The notes under the pieces were generated by a model, which saw only the letters and a program-made list of their open reading frames with translations, was not told the origin of the DNA and ran no database searches. Below, piece by piece: positions 48,259-59,700 of a DNA stretch of 64,000 bases. The first letter of the stretch is position 1, and each line of letters starts with the position of its first letter. A program made the translations under genes and the position numbers. This DNA comes from Rhabditoides inermis (Eukaryota; Nematoda; Chromadorea; Rhabditida; Rhabditidae), in NCBI GenBank assembly GCA_963966185.1, contig CAWZYM010000272.1, positions 262,501 to 326,500 on the forward strand, read 5' to 3'.

Positions 48259-48467
48259 ACGCTCCTCGAAACCTCAGAGATCGCTATTGCATGCAGTTTA
48301 TTGCCGTCGCGTCACACATTCAGGAATATGGTGTTACACTGCGAATAGATCGATGGTGTGTTCATGTCGACAACAAGATCGCAATTCATTGAGAGAGGTT
48401 TTTCATTTAGCTAACGAATCCAAGAGGAGACTTGTCTAAAGAAATGATCCAGGAATCGGCGACACTC
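46471..48467. other. Spacer between ogdh-1 and the Sra/Srb-like gene
   Basis: Expected to hold the ogdh-1 promoter; a possible acceptor GTTGCAG lies 18 bases before the ATG, so a 5' non-coding exon or trans-splicing is possible. Two long microsatellites dominate 47.99-48.26 kb. No gene seen. Confidence 0.5.
47994..48255. repeat. Inverted microsatellite pair, (GA)n then (CT)n
   Basis: About 120 bp of GA-rich repeat at 47,994-48,113 and 68 bp of pure (CT)n at 48,188-48,255, separated by about 75 bp of unique sequence. The tracts are mutually complementary and could form a long hairpin. Confidence 0.95.
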
Positions 48468-50253
48468 TTATCCTCGTCTCGAGTTCCACTGCGAATAGAG
48501 GCTGGCAAAGTGATCGTTCACGGTACCGGCTCGCGAGATCGACCGCATCTGAAACGTTTATCTATTTAGATGAACATCAAGTAGATGTGAAGCCAATGTC
48601 ATCGCACATTACAATACTAAATACCTTTTCTTTCTTCTGCAACACTCTTCTTCGTACAATATAGATCATCGAAAGAGGGCCGGCAAAGGAATAGAGAGAC
48701 ATCAACTGAATGAGTGTTGATAAACACTCAGTGAAATGACCTCTTACATCAGCCGCGATCAATACCGTCTGGAACTTGACGCCTGTGGGCAACAGGTGTT
48801 CACAGCGGAACACTATCATGTTGACGACTGTGAATAGAAAGTGGAAGGTGCAGTGGAAGACTTTGAACTGCGCCATCGTTGCGAGAACCTCGGCGTTCTC
48901 GCTGCGAGCATACTCCATTTGCAGGTCGTAGGTCTTCCTAGAACGCTCTTTTCACGTGCTCTTCGTATGCTGTCCTAGTCCACTTGGGTCCCACACCAAT
49001 TTGTATTTCAGCCATGTCTTTCCAGCGACTTATCGATAGTTTCTTCACAAACTCCTGATCTCTTGATCAAATTCATTCTACTAAATAAAATTGTGCATAC
49101 ATGGTGAGCGCTTGCCGACAAACTAGCTAGCGCCATGTGTTTCCGAGTTGTGAGGTGGGAACGAGTGTCATTCCCGCGGTAGTAGAAAGTAGAATTAGCT
49201 TATTGCGAAGGTGTACACGTCTCATGTTAGTGCTGCGTGAGAAGTAAGCGGAGAGCCGTAAGCGTGAGAGTCACCACCTAATGTATAAATTTGGTGTGAC
49301 CTCTATCTGTTGTTATTGGATCATCGCTTTACGTCATGAGCACTCTAAGACAACGTAGTAAACACTGGCCTGTTCTGCCGGAAAACGTATAGATAGACAG
49401 CCAGAGCCAGGGACAAAACATCGATCCCCATCAAAACATAATTGTGCGTCGAAATGATTGCGCCGTTGTATCTGCATTCAATAGATCATTTTGAGTCGGA
49501 CACGATTGCAAACTTGTTGGCTATCGTGCAGAGCACGTAACTACTGGTGAACGGGTCGACCGAATAGACTTGTACAACTAGCGTGAGAGAAACGATTGTC
49601 TAGAAGTTGTCATTACACAGTTCACAAGAGCAACTAACCGCGAGCGCAAGCAGGAAAACGCCCATAAGCGGACCTTTGTGTTCCGAAGAGACCGCGCAGA
49701 ATTTGACGAGCGATCGCTCAACCACCATGCAGAGCTGAGATTGTCGTCTTTTGTTCTCTTTTTTTCCAGATCATCTTGCCGCACTCTCTCTACGTTACTT
49801 GGATGAGAGTGTAGAAGTAGATGCAAAACGAGGTGGGTCCGCGAAACGCTGCGCAGAAGTAGCTTGACACGTAGATATCGCACTTGTTCACATAGAACCA
49901 GTAGGAAACAAGTTGATAGGTCTGGAAAAAGAAAGAGTCAAACTGGAAAAATAGCCTACATGAGTGATAGTTAGCGGTACTGAATAAATCATGGTCGAAG
50001 CGCACATTGCTGTTAGAAGAATCTGAAAAAAGTTTTTATTATGTTTATTTGTTCTTGATCTCAATAACATTTCCATTCACAAAACATATCTCACCCGAAA
50101 GTTCATATGAACAGGAAGTTTTGAGCGGTAATTGAATAGAAATGATGTTGCAAAATAAACAGATAACAATGAGAACATGATTTGGAAGCCCATTATAAAG
50201 TGAAGTGTATAATATTCAGAATAAACCTCGGCATCTGTGCAGTTCATGATCAT
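48468..50253 (-). CDS. Sra/Srb-superfamily serpentine chemoreceptor, 8 exons
   Basis: Seven-transmembrane receptor of the Sra superfamily (Sra, Srab, Srb, Sre). Exons in transcript order: 50253-50095, 50022-49960, 49921-49799, 49734-49639, 49599-49514, 49471-49370, 48937-48625, 48548-48468; all phases agree, 340 residues. Landmarks: NCTDAEVYSEYYTLHFIM at the N terminus, YRSKLPVHMNFR after TM1, VNKCDIYVSSYFCAAFRGP between TM2 and TM3 (the CD...C..R.P pattern of this superfamily), LCMVVERSLVKF after TM3, MEYARSENAEVL before TM6, and the closing NDHFASLYSQWNSRRG. Intron 6 uses a GC donor (CAG then GCCAGT), the only reading that keeps frame. The start ATG directly follows a TTTCAG, a likely spliced-leader acceptor. 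No defects seen. Confidence 0.87.
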
Positions 50254-50265
50254 CTGAAATAGCAG
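50254..50265 (-). promoter_or_regulatory. Probable trans-splice acceptor of the Sra/Srb-like gene
   Basis: On the minus strand CTATTTCAG ends exactly at the ATG. The pyrimidine-rich run and AG fit a nematode acceptor, with no in-frame upstream exon needed. Spliced-leader addition is the simplest reading; an upstream exon is the alternative. Confidence 0.55.
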
Positions 50266-50644
50266 AAACCGAAAAATCAAAAATAAATCATCCAAGATTC
50301 AGACACGTATTTGTATCGCACCAACTACAAAACGTTTTGCAAACCACAGCGTCAAATTTGCAGGCACTTGTTTATGACTACATGCAGACATATATGACTA
50401 CAGGCCCATCACAATCGCGATTAGGTAAGTATATATGTAGCTCTTTTGATCGTAGATTGAGGTAGTCAGTAAACGGCAACAAAAATAGGAGGAGCGAACG
50501 ATTGAAAATGTGTGAGAATATGAGATAGGTAAGTTTTTTCACACATTTTCCATTGTACTCAGAAATATATGTCAAAAGAATTGCTTAAAAAAATGCGTTC
50601 TAATAAAGAAACAAGGGCGTTTGGCAGAAACACAAAAACTCTCC

Positions 50645-50745
50645 ATTTTATATTTCAGCAAAACACATTGCCTGTGACAGGATCCGAACCAGCAAAATGA
50701 CGCCTGAAAAGCGCGAGCACAACCACTGTGCTACGCTTATTGAAT
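50645..50745 (-). repeat. tRNA-like segment (SINE-type head)
   Basis: On the minus strand AGCACAGTGGTTGTGC (A-box-like) precedes CTGGTTCGGATCCTG (B-box-like) by about 30 bp. Stems are poor; not called a tRNA. Confidence 0.5.
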
Positions 50746-50769
50746 AAACAGGGACCTATTTTATTTCTC

Positions 50770-50935
50770 TTTCCGGCTTATCGGCCCTTTGCCGACGGCA
50801 CATACGTGAAAGTGCGATAGAGCACGCGAAGAGAAGAGAGCGCAGAGTGACTGGAATTAAAAAAAATGCGTTCAGCGTTCAGAGCGGTCTGATGACTGTT
50901 TCATTTCACCGCGAGAACGTAAAACTTTTGATCGA
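50770..50935 (+). repeat. Dispersed repeat, copy 3 of 3
   Basis: GCCGACGGCACATACG, GAGAGCGCAGAGTGAC and AGAGCGGTCTGATG follow the order seen at 2.2 kb. Non-coding. Confidence 0.65.
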
Positions 50936-51480
50936 TCTCGAAAATTGACTGTTTTGTGACGCATAAACGATTTCAAGAAGAACTCCGGAGAAAAAAAAAT
51001 AGAGTTCGGAGGGATCAGGGGAAAACATAGGCCGCCATTCCGAATATGAACCCACTTTAAAAGAAAGAAAAATAAAGCTAAAACTTCAATATTGATTTAT
51101 TCAGTCCCATTCCGCGTGACAAATTTATTAATCAACCACGGGCGGCCTCAGCTGGTAGCTGTATGTATCTTCACCCGTTTCGCCGGTCAAAACGGCCGAT
51201 CAGTGTCGTGTTCTTGTTGTTGATTTTATCGATTACCTCTTGTTCGCCTATTTTTGCGCCGAAAGATTGAATAGAGCGCTCATAGTTTGGCCTAATCGGG
51301 TCCAGCTCACGTTTTCCCCGGAGAAAAAAAATCCACTGAGTGAGTCATTAGCCCTCTTTTTCAAAACGTTGCACAACCATGGCTGTAAGAATGTGCCTTA
51401 CCGTGTTATTTGAGTTAACCGAAACGTTTGTCGGATCGGCTTTATGTTATATCATTAAACATAGCATATATGACAACCTA

Positions 51481-51547
51481 GAAAGTAAACCATGTACACC
51501 ATGCACACCATATGACGTCATGTGGTGTATGTATGTGGTGTACTTTC
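51481..51547. repeat. Imperfect 67-bp palindrome centred on TGACGTCA
   Basis: The arms read GAAAGTA ... CACCATATGACGTCAT from the left and the near-complement from the right (GGTGTACTTTC). The centre ATGACGTCAT is at 51,511-51,520. Confidence 0.7.
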
Positions 51548-52485
51548 CACTCTTACCAGGTTGCCTAACCTATTCATTATTGTGTACACGATATACAAAA
51601 CACAAAACATATTGTATAGAGTGATTACAAAACGTGTGAAATTTATAACAAAAGCACAATTTACAAACAGGACGAAAACATATGACACAGATTGTAAAAT
51701 AAGCATTCATTAATATCTATTTTGCGAATAAGGAACAAATGGGGGTTAACTAGGTGGTACTATTCTGATGTTTGATGTTTTACGAAAACGACAATGTTGT
51801 TGGGAAACGCGTTTCATAGTGCTAAAATCCGACTGAAAAAACGTGCTGCTCTCAAAAAACGTTGAGGAAACCATAAAACTCGAGAAATGTGCGAATAGTT
51901 ATAGTCGCCGCCTGGAGGATAGTTTCTGCTATTGACAGCCGGGGTCAGTTGGCGAAACTCAGTCGCGAGCGAGAGAGGTCAGACAGCGCGGGAAAGGCTC
52001 GAGTGTGTCGCGGCCTCTTTGATTCGCATGTCGGCTTCTTTAATCGATATTATCGTTTTAAATGCGCGCGCGTGGGTCTCCTCACGACGAGAGGGTAGAT
52101 CAATTGCGACTCGAGGGTAGATCGATTTTCTACCGTGACCCGGCGAACTATCCCCCAGAATAATATTATATGATCATGACCTTTTGTGAATATACGCATC
52201 GTTCACCAGTACTCGCTTTTTGATCTTTAAAATTTTAACGGCCATGGATCAACTAGCAAAAAAAAGCCGAGACGTAAAAAAATCGGCGAAAGTTTTTCTG
52301 TAGCGTCTCAAGTTCACTAATTTCTTATCTTTAGGATAGGTCACCCAACTACGACCGGCGCGAAGTTCAAAGAAATCTTTTTTTTCAATTTTGGAGCCTC
52401 GGACTCAATACAAAATCAAGATTTCACAATCGGAATATTTGCTGAAGCGGCTGCTCAGACAAGAACCACAAGAACGCAAAAGCAT

Positions 52486-53128
52486 TTATTTGCAACTTGC
52501 TCTTTTTGAAGGCGCTGTGAACGTCATGGGAGCGGCAGCTGCCGGCATAGGCTTGGCCTCCTCTCTCTTGCCTCTCTTGTTGCTGCTCCAGCCGTACGCC
52601 GGAGCCGCCGCGTAGCCGTACGCTCCTCCGTAGTACGGAGACGCATAGCCCGCGTATGCAGTGTATCCAGCCAAGCCGTAGCCATACGAAGGGTGGCCGG
52701 AATAGCCATAGCCATAGTACTGCGCATCGACAGAGAAGGCAAGGACGCACACCAGAGCGGCAAGGAGAGCACTGCAAAGGAGAGAGAGGAGGTTATCATT
52801 GAGGCAATGTCAAAAAACGAATAGAGGTTAGACAGTGAGAAAACCTGAAAAAGAGAACAAAGGCAATAGGATGAGATATAAACTAGAGGGGGGGGGGGAG
52901 AAGAAGAATATGCGACTCACATTTTATTAAGGTGTGGTCAGTCTTTTCGAAAGCCATTCGGGAGTGTTTCGAAGGCATAGCTAGGAATTCCGAAGTGTTC
53001 GAGAGTGTTCGGGAGTGTTTCGAAGGCAATTCGGGAGTGTTCTGAGGGCGATTCGAAAGGCAATTCCGAAGTGTTTCGGAGGAATTCGGGGGTGTTTCGA
53101 AGAGACTGACCACTACTTTAGCTGACAT
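52486..53128 (-). pseudogene. Gly/Tyr-rich secreted peptide gene, first coding exon split by a MITE
   Basis: Exon 2 (52771-52486) encodes the rest of a signal peptide (ALLAALVCVLAFSVDAQ) and then a Gly/Tyr/Ala-rich chain (QYYGYGYSGHPSYGYGLAGY) with a dibasic NKRGKR site and a Cys near the end, like small nematode secreted peptides (YGG-type neuropeptide-like or cuticle peptides; exact family not assigned). The preceding exon ends at 52921 (AAAAT then GTGAGT). A TATAAAAC at 53,191-53,198 lies about 65 bp before an ATG at 53128. Between ATGTCAGC and TAAAAT lie 194 bases of a MITE. Without them the frame would read M-S-A-K-I into exon 2, a typical signal peptide. With them the reading frame is shifted (194 is not a multiple of 3), and the ATG instead runs through the MITE into the wrong frame of exon 2. 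Probably inactive on this haplotype. Confidence 0.7.
52927..53120. mobile_element. GGTCAGTC-ended MITE, copy 2
   Basis: Ends TAAAGTAGTGGTCAGTC and TTAAGGTGTGGTCAGTC (read inwards) are inverted repeats. The interior is a run of degenerate GGGAGTGTTTCGAAGG units. It is open in one frame on the minus strand, joined to the ATG at 53128. Confidence 0.85.
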
Positions 53129-53190
53129 GTCACATGTCGAGTAGGAGTTGATCAACGAGCGCTGAGTGCCGATCACTCATTGGAGCTCCC

Positions 53191-53198
53191 GTTTTATA
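53191..53198 (-). promoter_or_regulatory. TATA box of the Gly/Tyr-rich peptide gene
   Basis: TATAAAAC on the minus strand, well placed for transcription starting about 25-30 bp later, just before the ATG. Confidence 0.6.
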
Positions 53199-53701
53199 CT
53201 TCTCACTTGTTTTTTTTGCTCACAGTTTGCCACCGGCTGGTTTGAAACTTTCGCGAAGAAGAAGAAAAAAAACGGCGCGAGAAAAGTACACTTTAGCGCA
53301 GACTAAAAAGTATCCTACAACATTTCAAAAAAAACAACAACGATGTGGTGATACGTACTGAAGTGTATATGGGCGCATAGGTATCAGAGGTAAGATAATG
53401 GGATGTTCGTGCTGAGGTATGTACTAATAAGTGCAGTGGGTGGCCGAACCCACTCTAACCATATCCAAATCCTACTCACGTCAGCCTTTTTGCCGATAGG
53501 GTTCAAGTCACAAATGATTTTCATTTACGCGGAAACGTGCGCAGTGTAACGAAATTTTGTGTGTAGGATGTACTTGTGTAGGGTGTAGTTTGTCGGCAAT
53601 CAGGTTTCACCCCACCGAGAGACAACGCAATAGCGAGAGATTCGCGAATCACACACGCGGTCACCCGATAAGACGCGTTAATCACCCGATAACCGGGGCG
53701 G

Positions 53702-53708
53702 TATATAA
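53702..53708 (+). promoter_or_regulatory. TATA box of the P450 gene
   Basis: TATATAA about 34 bp before the ATG at 53742, just after the two GATAA motifs. Confidence 0.55.
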
Positions 53709-53741
53709 CATCTACCCGTTCGTCACTACTTCACCTGGAAG

Positions 53742-56700
53742 ATGTTCCTTGTCGTTCTCAGCACTCTATGCATCGCCTGGCTGTTCCATGAGCTGTACTG
53801 GAAACGCCGCGACTACCCGCCAGGTACAAACTATTGAACAACGAACTATTACAACTCGCCACGTTGAAACCACCATCTCTTGTGTACTTGTTCATCAGAA
53901 GTGTGTGTGTGTGAATGTGAACGTGTGATGTCAGGCCCTGTTCCGCTGCCGTTCATCGGAAACATCCTGACGATGGTGCGCCACCAGCCCGGCTATCAGG
54001 CGTTCTTGCAGTGGAAACAGGTCGGTCGAGTGTATCCTTACCTGCTCTCTCTCTCCCTCTCTCTCTTTCTTGCTCTCTCTCCTATTCTGCCCCTGCAGGC
54101 TCCCTTGGCGTGTGTCTGTTTGTTTGTTTGTTTGTTTGTTTGTCCAGAGGTCTCCAGCTCTATGGCGTGGACCTAGAAACTTCTCCTTATAGGGTTAGAG
54201 TTGGTATAGTCCTGTGACGCTCGCGTTTACGTGGCACCTCATTTGCATAACTCCTTATATGGGTTCACTGAGAACTATGGACTTAGAATCTGAAACTTGT
54301 GACGTTTCTATATGAACTCTGTCAGTTTTAGACCTACAGACTTGATACTTGGTACAAGTAACAAGTAAACAACGTCAAAACTTTTGGTAAACAATAACAG
54401 TAAACAAGTAAACAAACAAGTAAACAACTCCAAATCTCCTTTAAAAGATATCTAACGTGTACTAGACCAAATAATAATTTATACGAGGTTTTTAACAACT
54501 CGTGCAAGATAAAAACATATGTACAAACATGACAAGATAGGAAAAATATACAACAAAACGAATCTCAAATGGGGAGCCACCGTTGGAAAGCGGCAGGGGA
54601 AAGCGCAGCAGACGGGGCCATTGTGTTTAGACAGCTACTAGGAAGGAGGTGAGAAAAGTTAGTGACGCGGACATTGAATACATGTTCCCGGGCGCTGACT
54701 CGGAATCGAGGTCGGACTACCCGTATTTCATGACCGCGTAAACCCCGGGAAGGGCGTAGGTCAAACAACCCTTCCCGGTCAATGGCGACGAATCCGGCCA
54801 GGATCTTGTAGAACATCACGATGTCCTTGACGTGCCGCCGTTGTTGGAGTGAGTGGAGGCCCAGAATCGCGTTGCGATGGTCGGCTCCATGGCTGACGCT
54901 GTTACACCTACCAAGAATGAGTCGGGTGACGTAGTTTTGTACCCTCTCCAGCTGCTTGATGGATGCCTGGTCGTGAGGGTTGAAGACGTAGGTACCGTAC
55001 TCGAGAAGTGGCCGAACATAGGTTGTGTAGATGTCCAGAAGGAACTGCTGATCTGTGGAGACCACTGAGCGATAGATGCTGTAAGCGCGATTGTAGGCGT
55101 TGGCGTAGATCCGATTGCAGTGGCGGCCAAAGTGCAGGTTGGAAGTGATGGTGAATCCCAGGTCGACCATTTCCTCGACAGAGTCAATGGCGGCGCCGGC
55201 CACCAGGTACTGGTGCTTTGGGTTTTTACGCCCAATGTGAAGTACCTTGGTTTTGTGACCAGCGAGGGGAAGTCGTTGACGACATTGATAGCGGTCTGGA
55301 GGGGTGATTGATCACCGTCAGGAGAGCAGGTGATGTAGACCTTCACATCGTCGGCGTACATCTTGCAGGTAGCGAGTGGCCGGATGAGCGGGATGAGATC
55401 AGCCGAGTAGATGTTGAACAGTATCGGGCCGAGAACGGTTCCCTGTGGAACGCCGGAAGTGATGTCACAGGGAGGCGAGAACTGGTCGTTGACGCGTACT
55501 TGGAAGGTGCGGCCGGTAATGTAGTTGCGGATCCACTGCACTGTTGCCTCACTGAATCCCAAGGCAGAGAGCTTGAGAAGCAGCTTGGCGTGGCAGACTC
55601 TGTCAAACGCCTTGGCAAAGTCGAAGTAGATGACGTCACAGGTGAGCTGCTTGTCGACTGCGTCCGTCCAATGATCGAGGCATTCTATCATCTGCAGTTC
55701 GGTCGACTTCCGCGATACAAAACCAAACTGCTCCGGCGGAAGAATGGCGCGGGCAGATATGTGACGTTCCAGGTGGTCCTTCAGAATCTTCTCGAATATC
55801 CGACATGCGAACGAGGTACTGGAGATGGGACGATACTTGAGCGGGTCTGTTGCTCCCTTCTGCTTCGGAATGGCAGTCACATATGACGTCTTCCAGAGAG
55901 AAGGTACAACGCCTGTGCAGATGCTAGTGTTGTAGATCATTGCGAGTGGTTCAGCAACAGCTACAGCAACTCTCTCCAGAAACAGCATCGGTATCCTGTC
56001 CGGAGTAAGTGCATGAGAAGTTGACCATCCTTCCATCAGACGACAAATGACGTGAGGAGCGAAATAGGGCATGGTGGAAGAGGTGTGCTGGGACGGGAAA
56101 GGCGGAGCACAGCCATCGTCGACGGTGAAGACTGATTGAAAGGCGGACGCGAGGAGAGACGCCTTTGCAGAATCCTTGACGACGGGCTTTCCCTCAGAGT
56201 CGCGGAGTATAGTGGCCGTGGGCTGGGAGCTGAGTCGACTGTTCACGTAGCGGAAGAAACGGTTGCGGTCTCCACTTCTAGCGATGGCACGCTCGATCGA
56301 CTTCTTGTACTTGTTGAGCAGCAGCTTGCTCTTGCGGTCGCACTCCTCGAACTTGAGTTTCCGGGTATCGGATGGGTGAGAGAGCCACTCCTGGAATAGT
56401 CGCTCTCTCTGCTCGGTGATGGAGACGAGGTAGGCGGGAACTCGGATGCCGTTCGGTGAGCAGCGCTTCATCGGCACGTGACGATCAATCATCTGGTAAA
56501 GCGTCTCGGCAAAGTAGTTGTACATGTCGTCGGCGGTGGGGAGAGTGAGGAAGAGAGAACTCCATGAAAGTGCAGCCAGGTGCGAGGCGATCCGGGTGTA
56601 GTCTGCGGCCTCGAAATCACGCCTCCAAGTAGTTGGCAACGTGATGCGAGGGATAGCAGTGTCGAAAGCAATAGCAAAGTGGTCAGATTTTCCGAGCGGT

Positions 56701-59700
56701 GACTTCAGTGACCATGATGGGACGCAGTGGGTACTGTACAGTAGGTCGAGGGTGCCCCCATGACGGTGTGTTGGACGGTCGATGTGCTGCACCAGGTCGA
56801 ATTGGGTCGTCAAATCAAGCCACGGCTGACTAGTCGGCGTAGTTGTAGGCGGTGAGGGCCACTGTAGATCCGGCAGGTTGATGTCCCCAACGACGATGAT
56901 GTTAGAGTCGGTGGTAGTGAGGTGGTCTCCGAGAATGGAAACGAGATCAGCTCCATCGGCAGCGTTGCAGGAAGGAGAGCGGTATACAACACATACTTGA
57001 AGAGACGAACCTCCCAGGTGAACGTCTGCGACAAGTAACTCGAATGCGGCAGGCACGGACAGCGAGAGGACGGTGGTGGCGACGAGAGGGGATTTGGCAA
57101 GGAGTGCCACGCCCCCTCCCTTTCGACGGGGACGATCGCAGCGGAGAAGGGTGTAGGCGGGTAGATCGGCAGTAAGAGAAGCATCCGGATGCTTCGACTT
57201 GAGCCACGTTTCGCTGAGCATGATGAGATCGGGCTGCTGGATGCGGACGACAGTCGCGAGTTCATTAGTCTTATTGACTACCGACCAACAATTGAAGTAG
57301 AGAGCAGAGATGGGATGAGTGTGTAGTGGCGGCGGTGGCGGCGGCGGCGGCGAGTGGTCAGCAGTGAGTAGCGGCGGCGGTGGGTGGTCGGCAGTGAGTG
57401 GCGGCGGCGGTGGGTGGTCGGCAGTGAGTGGCGGCAATAAAGTGGTTGGCTGAGCCGGTGGCTCTAGTGCTGCATCGGCTGGACCGGGCTGGGCACGCAG
57501 TTTGGGCAGGCCTCCGGGCGAGCGGATACAGGGGTCGAGGTGCGAGCGTCCACGGTGGGGCGGGGCTGAGTGTCACGGGCCGTGGTATCCGCCCAGAGGG
57601 AGGTGTCCTGGCGCCGCGTGTCTCGCCCGCCTCCGGTCCGGGTATCCCGGCTGATCCTCGCCTGCGTGCCCTCCAGCTGCACTATCTCTCCGTTTTGGAT
57701 GACGACTCTCTCTCCGAGAGCCCTCCTGGCGTCTCGCTCCTTGCGGAGCAGGTAGTCCTCCTTGCGCTGCTCCTTGGTGAGCGAGGGGCGGATGAACACA
57801 GTAGGGCGGTAGTCGCGGAGCCAGCGGGAGCGGCTGACGATGAGTTCGGCGGCTTTGGTGTACGGCATTACCACCTTGACGAGGCGGGGAGTCTTGTCAA
57901 GGCGGGAGAAGGTACCCATCCTGTAGACGTTTGAAGGGATGGCCTTGATTCCAAGGTAGTCGAGGATGTTGAGGACAGTGTCGAATGTGTCCTTGGCGCG
58001 CGCGATGGCACTGTCGTCAAACAGTTCGGGCAGGTTGGCGATGACGACCGAGCGGAGACGCTCCTTCTCGTCGATGAGCTTGTTGATGGCGGGCAGGGAG
58101 AGCATCTCCAGGCGGGAGATACACTCGTCAGCTTTGACTGGATGGCAGACAGAGACACAGACATAGCATTGATACGGGTGGCAAGAGAGGACACATCGGC
58201 AGACAAGGAGATGTACCTGGAGTGAATGTCGTCGATGGACTCGTTGATCTCCTCTGCAAACGACAGCACGGACTCGTCCAGATCGCCGGCGGGAGTGGGT
58301 GCGCGGGGCGATCCGTCGGCCTTCCTCTTCCTGCTCGGAACAGCTGATTCGGCGGCGGCGGCGGGCTGCAAAGAGTGGTCGGCAGCATCGATCGTATTCG
58401 GGTCAAAGCCCGCGGCCTTATCGCCAGTCTCCATTGATACCAACCGTTCCGAGTGGGTTATTGCTTCGAACACCCACAAAACGAAGCGTTGTGGCCCTCG
58501 ATGGATCAGCTACAGTCCGAGACCACTCACCAGTTGAGGTGGCCTATTTCTGGAAACTGTAGGTGACCCGGCCACCTGGGTCTGAGCGATTCTGACGGTG
58601 ACGAACGACCGAGTCGCACCGAAGACGGAGAGAAATCCCGATTAGCAGGGAAAAATAGAGACACAGCCGCACGCGCGGCGCGAAAGAGAGGAGTGTCAGT
58701 GTAAATTGTTCTACCGAATTCCACTACCTCCCGGTGGGGCGCGTGAACCCACTCTCACCCTCTGAGAGCCCTACCATCGGCGGCGGCAGTCTTTCAAGAT
58801 CTTCTACCACGCCTCGCATCCGGAACTGGTCACTTCGCGATGTTCACGCCCATCTACCATGAACAGTCAGGACTCGCGCCGCACTGTTCCAGCCAAGGAG
58901 CCCCAATACCCCACTGTAGGATTGTGTGTGCTTCCAGATAACCCATCATGCTACCATTGTATGTACATGTCGGAATCAGGCTGATAAACAAACAACTAGA
59001 CCAAAAACTGACTTCATAATTATTGTTTACATGTAATGTAAACAAGTAAACAAATGTGTAAACAACTCAGAAGTGTGTTTTAAAGGTCTCTAACATGAAG
59101 TACGAAAAATAATAAGTTCGATTTTGTTGTTTATTTGACATGTAAACAAGTAAACAAAAAAGTAAACAACTCCAAATCTCCATTTAACTAACGGTACCTA
59201 ACATGTACTAGACCAAGTACTGAGTTCATTATTGTTGTTTACAAGTCATGTAAACAAGTAAACAAAAAGTAAACAAAGCTCAAACGTTCCATTTTCTAAT
59301 TGACCTCTGTTATAAGTCTACATTTTTACATGTCATAGCAAAAAGGCGAGCGCGGCGCGAAGGGCCGCCACCAGCGGGCGGGAGTCCTTCCTTTTTATAA
59401 AAAAAATAGCGTTAGTCATACTTTGCAATTGATCCAATTTCCAGTATCATGATAGAAATGTGATTTTTGATAGTCTCATTTAATGATTTAATTCTTCAGC
59501 AATACGGTCCCGTACACACGTTCTGGCTGGGCACGCAGCCGATGGTGCTGCTGTCGGACTACAGGTGGACATTTCTCTCTCCCTCCCTCCCTCCCTCCCT
59601 CCCTCTCTCCCTCCATTCCTCTCTCCCTCTCTCTCTCTCCACTCTTCCTCTTCCAGGGTGATCAAGGAGCAGGTGATCCAGCGTGCCGACCTCTACACCG

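Larger units (their letters stand above)
50254..52485. other. Intergenic with several repeats
   Basis: Contains a tRNA-like segment (50.65-50.74 kb), dispersed repeat copy 3 (50.77-50.93 kb) and an imperfect palindrome at 51.48-51.55 kb. No gene supported. Confidence 0.45.
53129..53741. other. Divergent promoter region (peptide gene / P450)
   Basis: Between divergent genes. The P450 side carries two CACCCGATAA sites (about 53,663 and 53,683); GATAA is the core bound by intestinal GATA factors in nematodes. TATATAA lies at 53,702-53,708. No further gene. Confidence 0.5.
54500..58985 (-). mobile_element. CR1/Jockey-type non-LTR retrotransposon (LINE), damaged
   Basis: Minus-strand LINE with ORF1 and ORF2, about 4.3-4.5 kb, lying in P450 intron 2. 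Limits are inferred from the GTAAACA repeat that it appears to interrupt on both sides (ACTAGACCAAA at about 54,476 and again at about 58,988). GC content is clearly above the flanks. No poly(A) tail is obvious at the 3' (left) side. Confidence 0.85.

Noticed and set aside
48117..48392. Frames with long SLSLSL stretches
   Set aside because: Translation of the (CT)n microsatellite.
55308..55886. 192-codon plus-strand frame
   Set aside because: Antisense shadow of the LINE reverse transcriptase.
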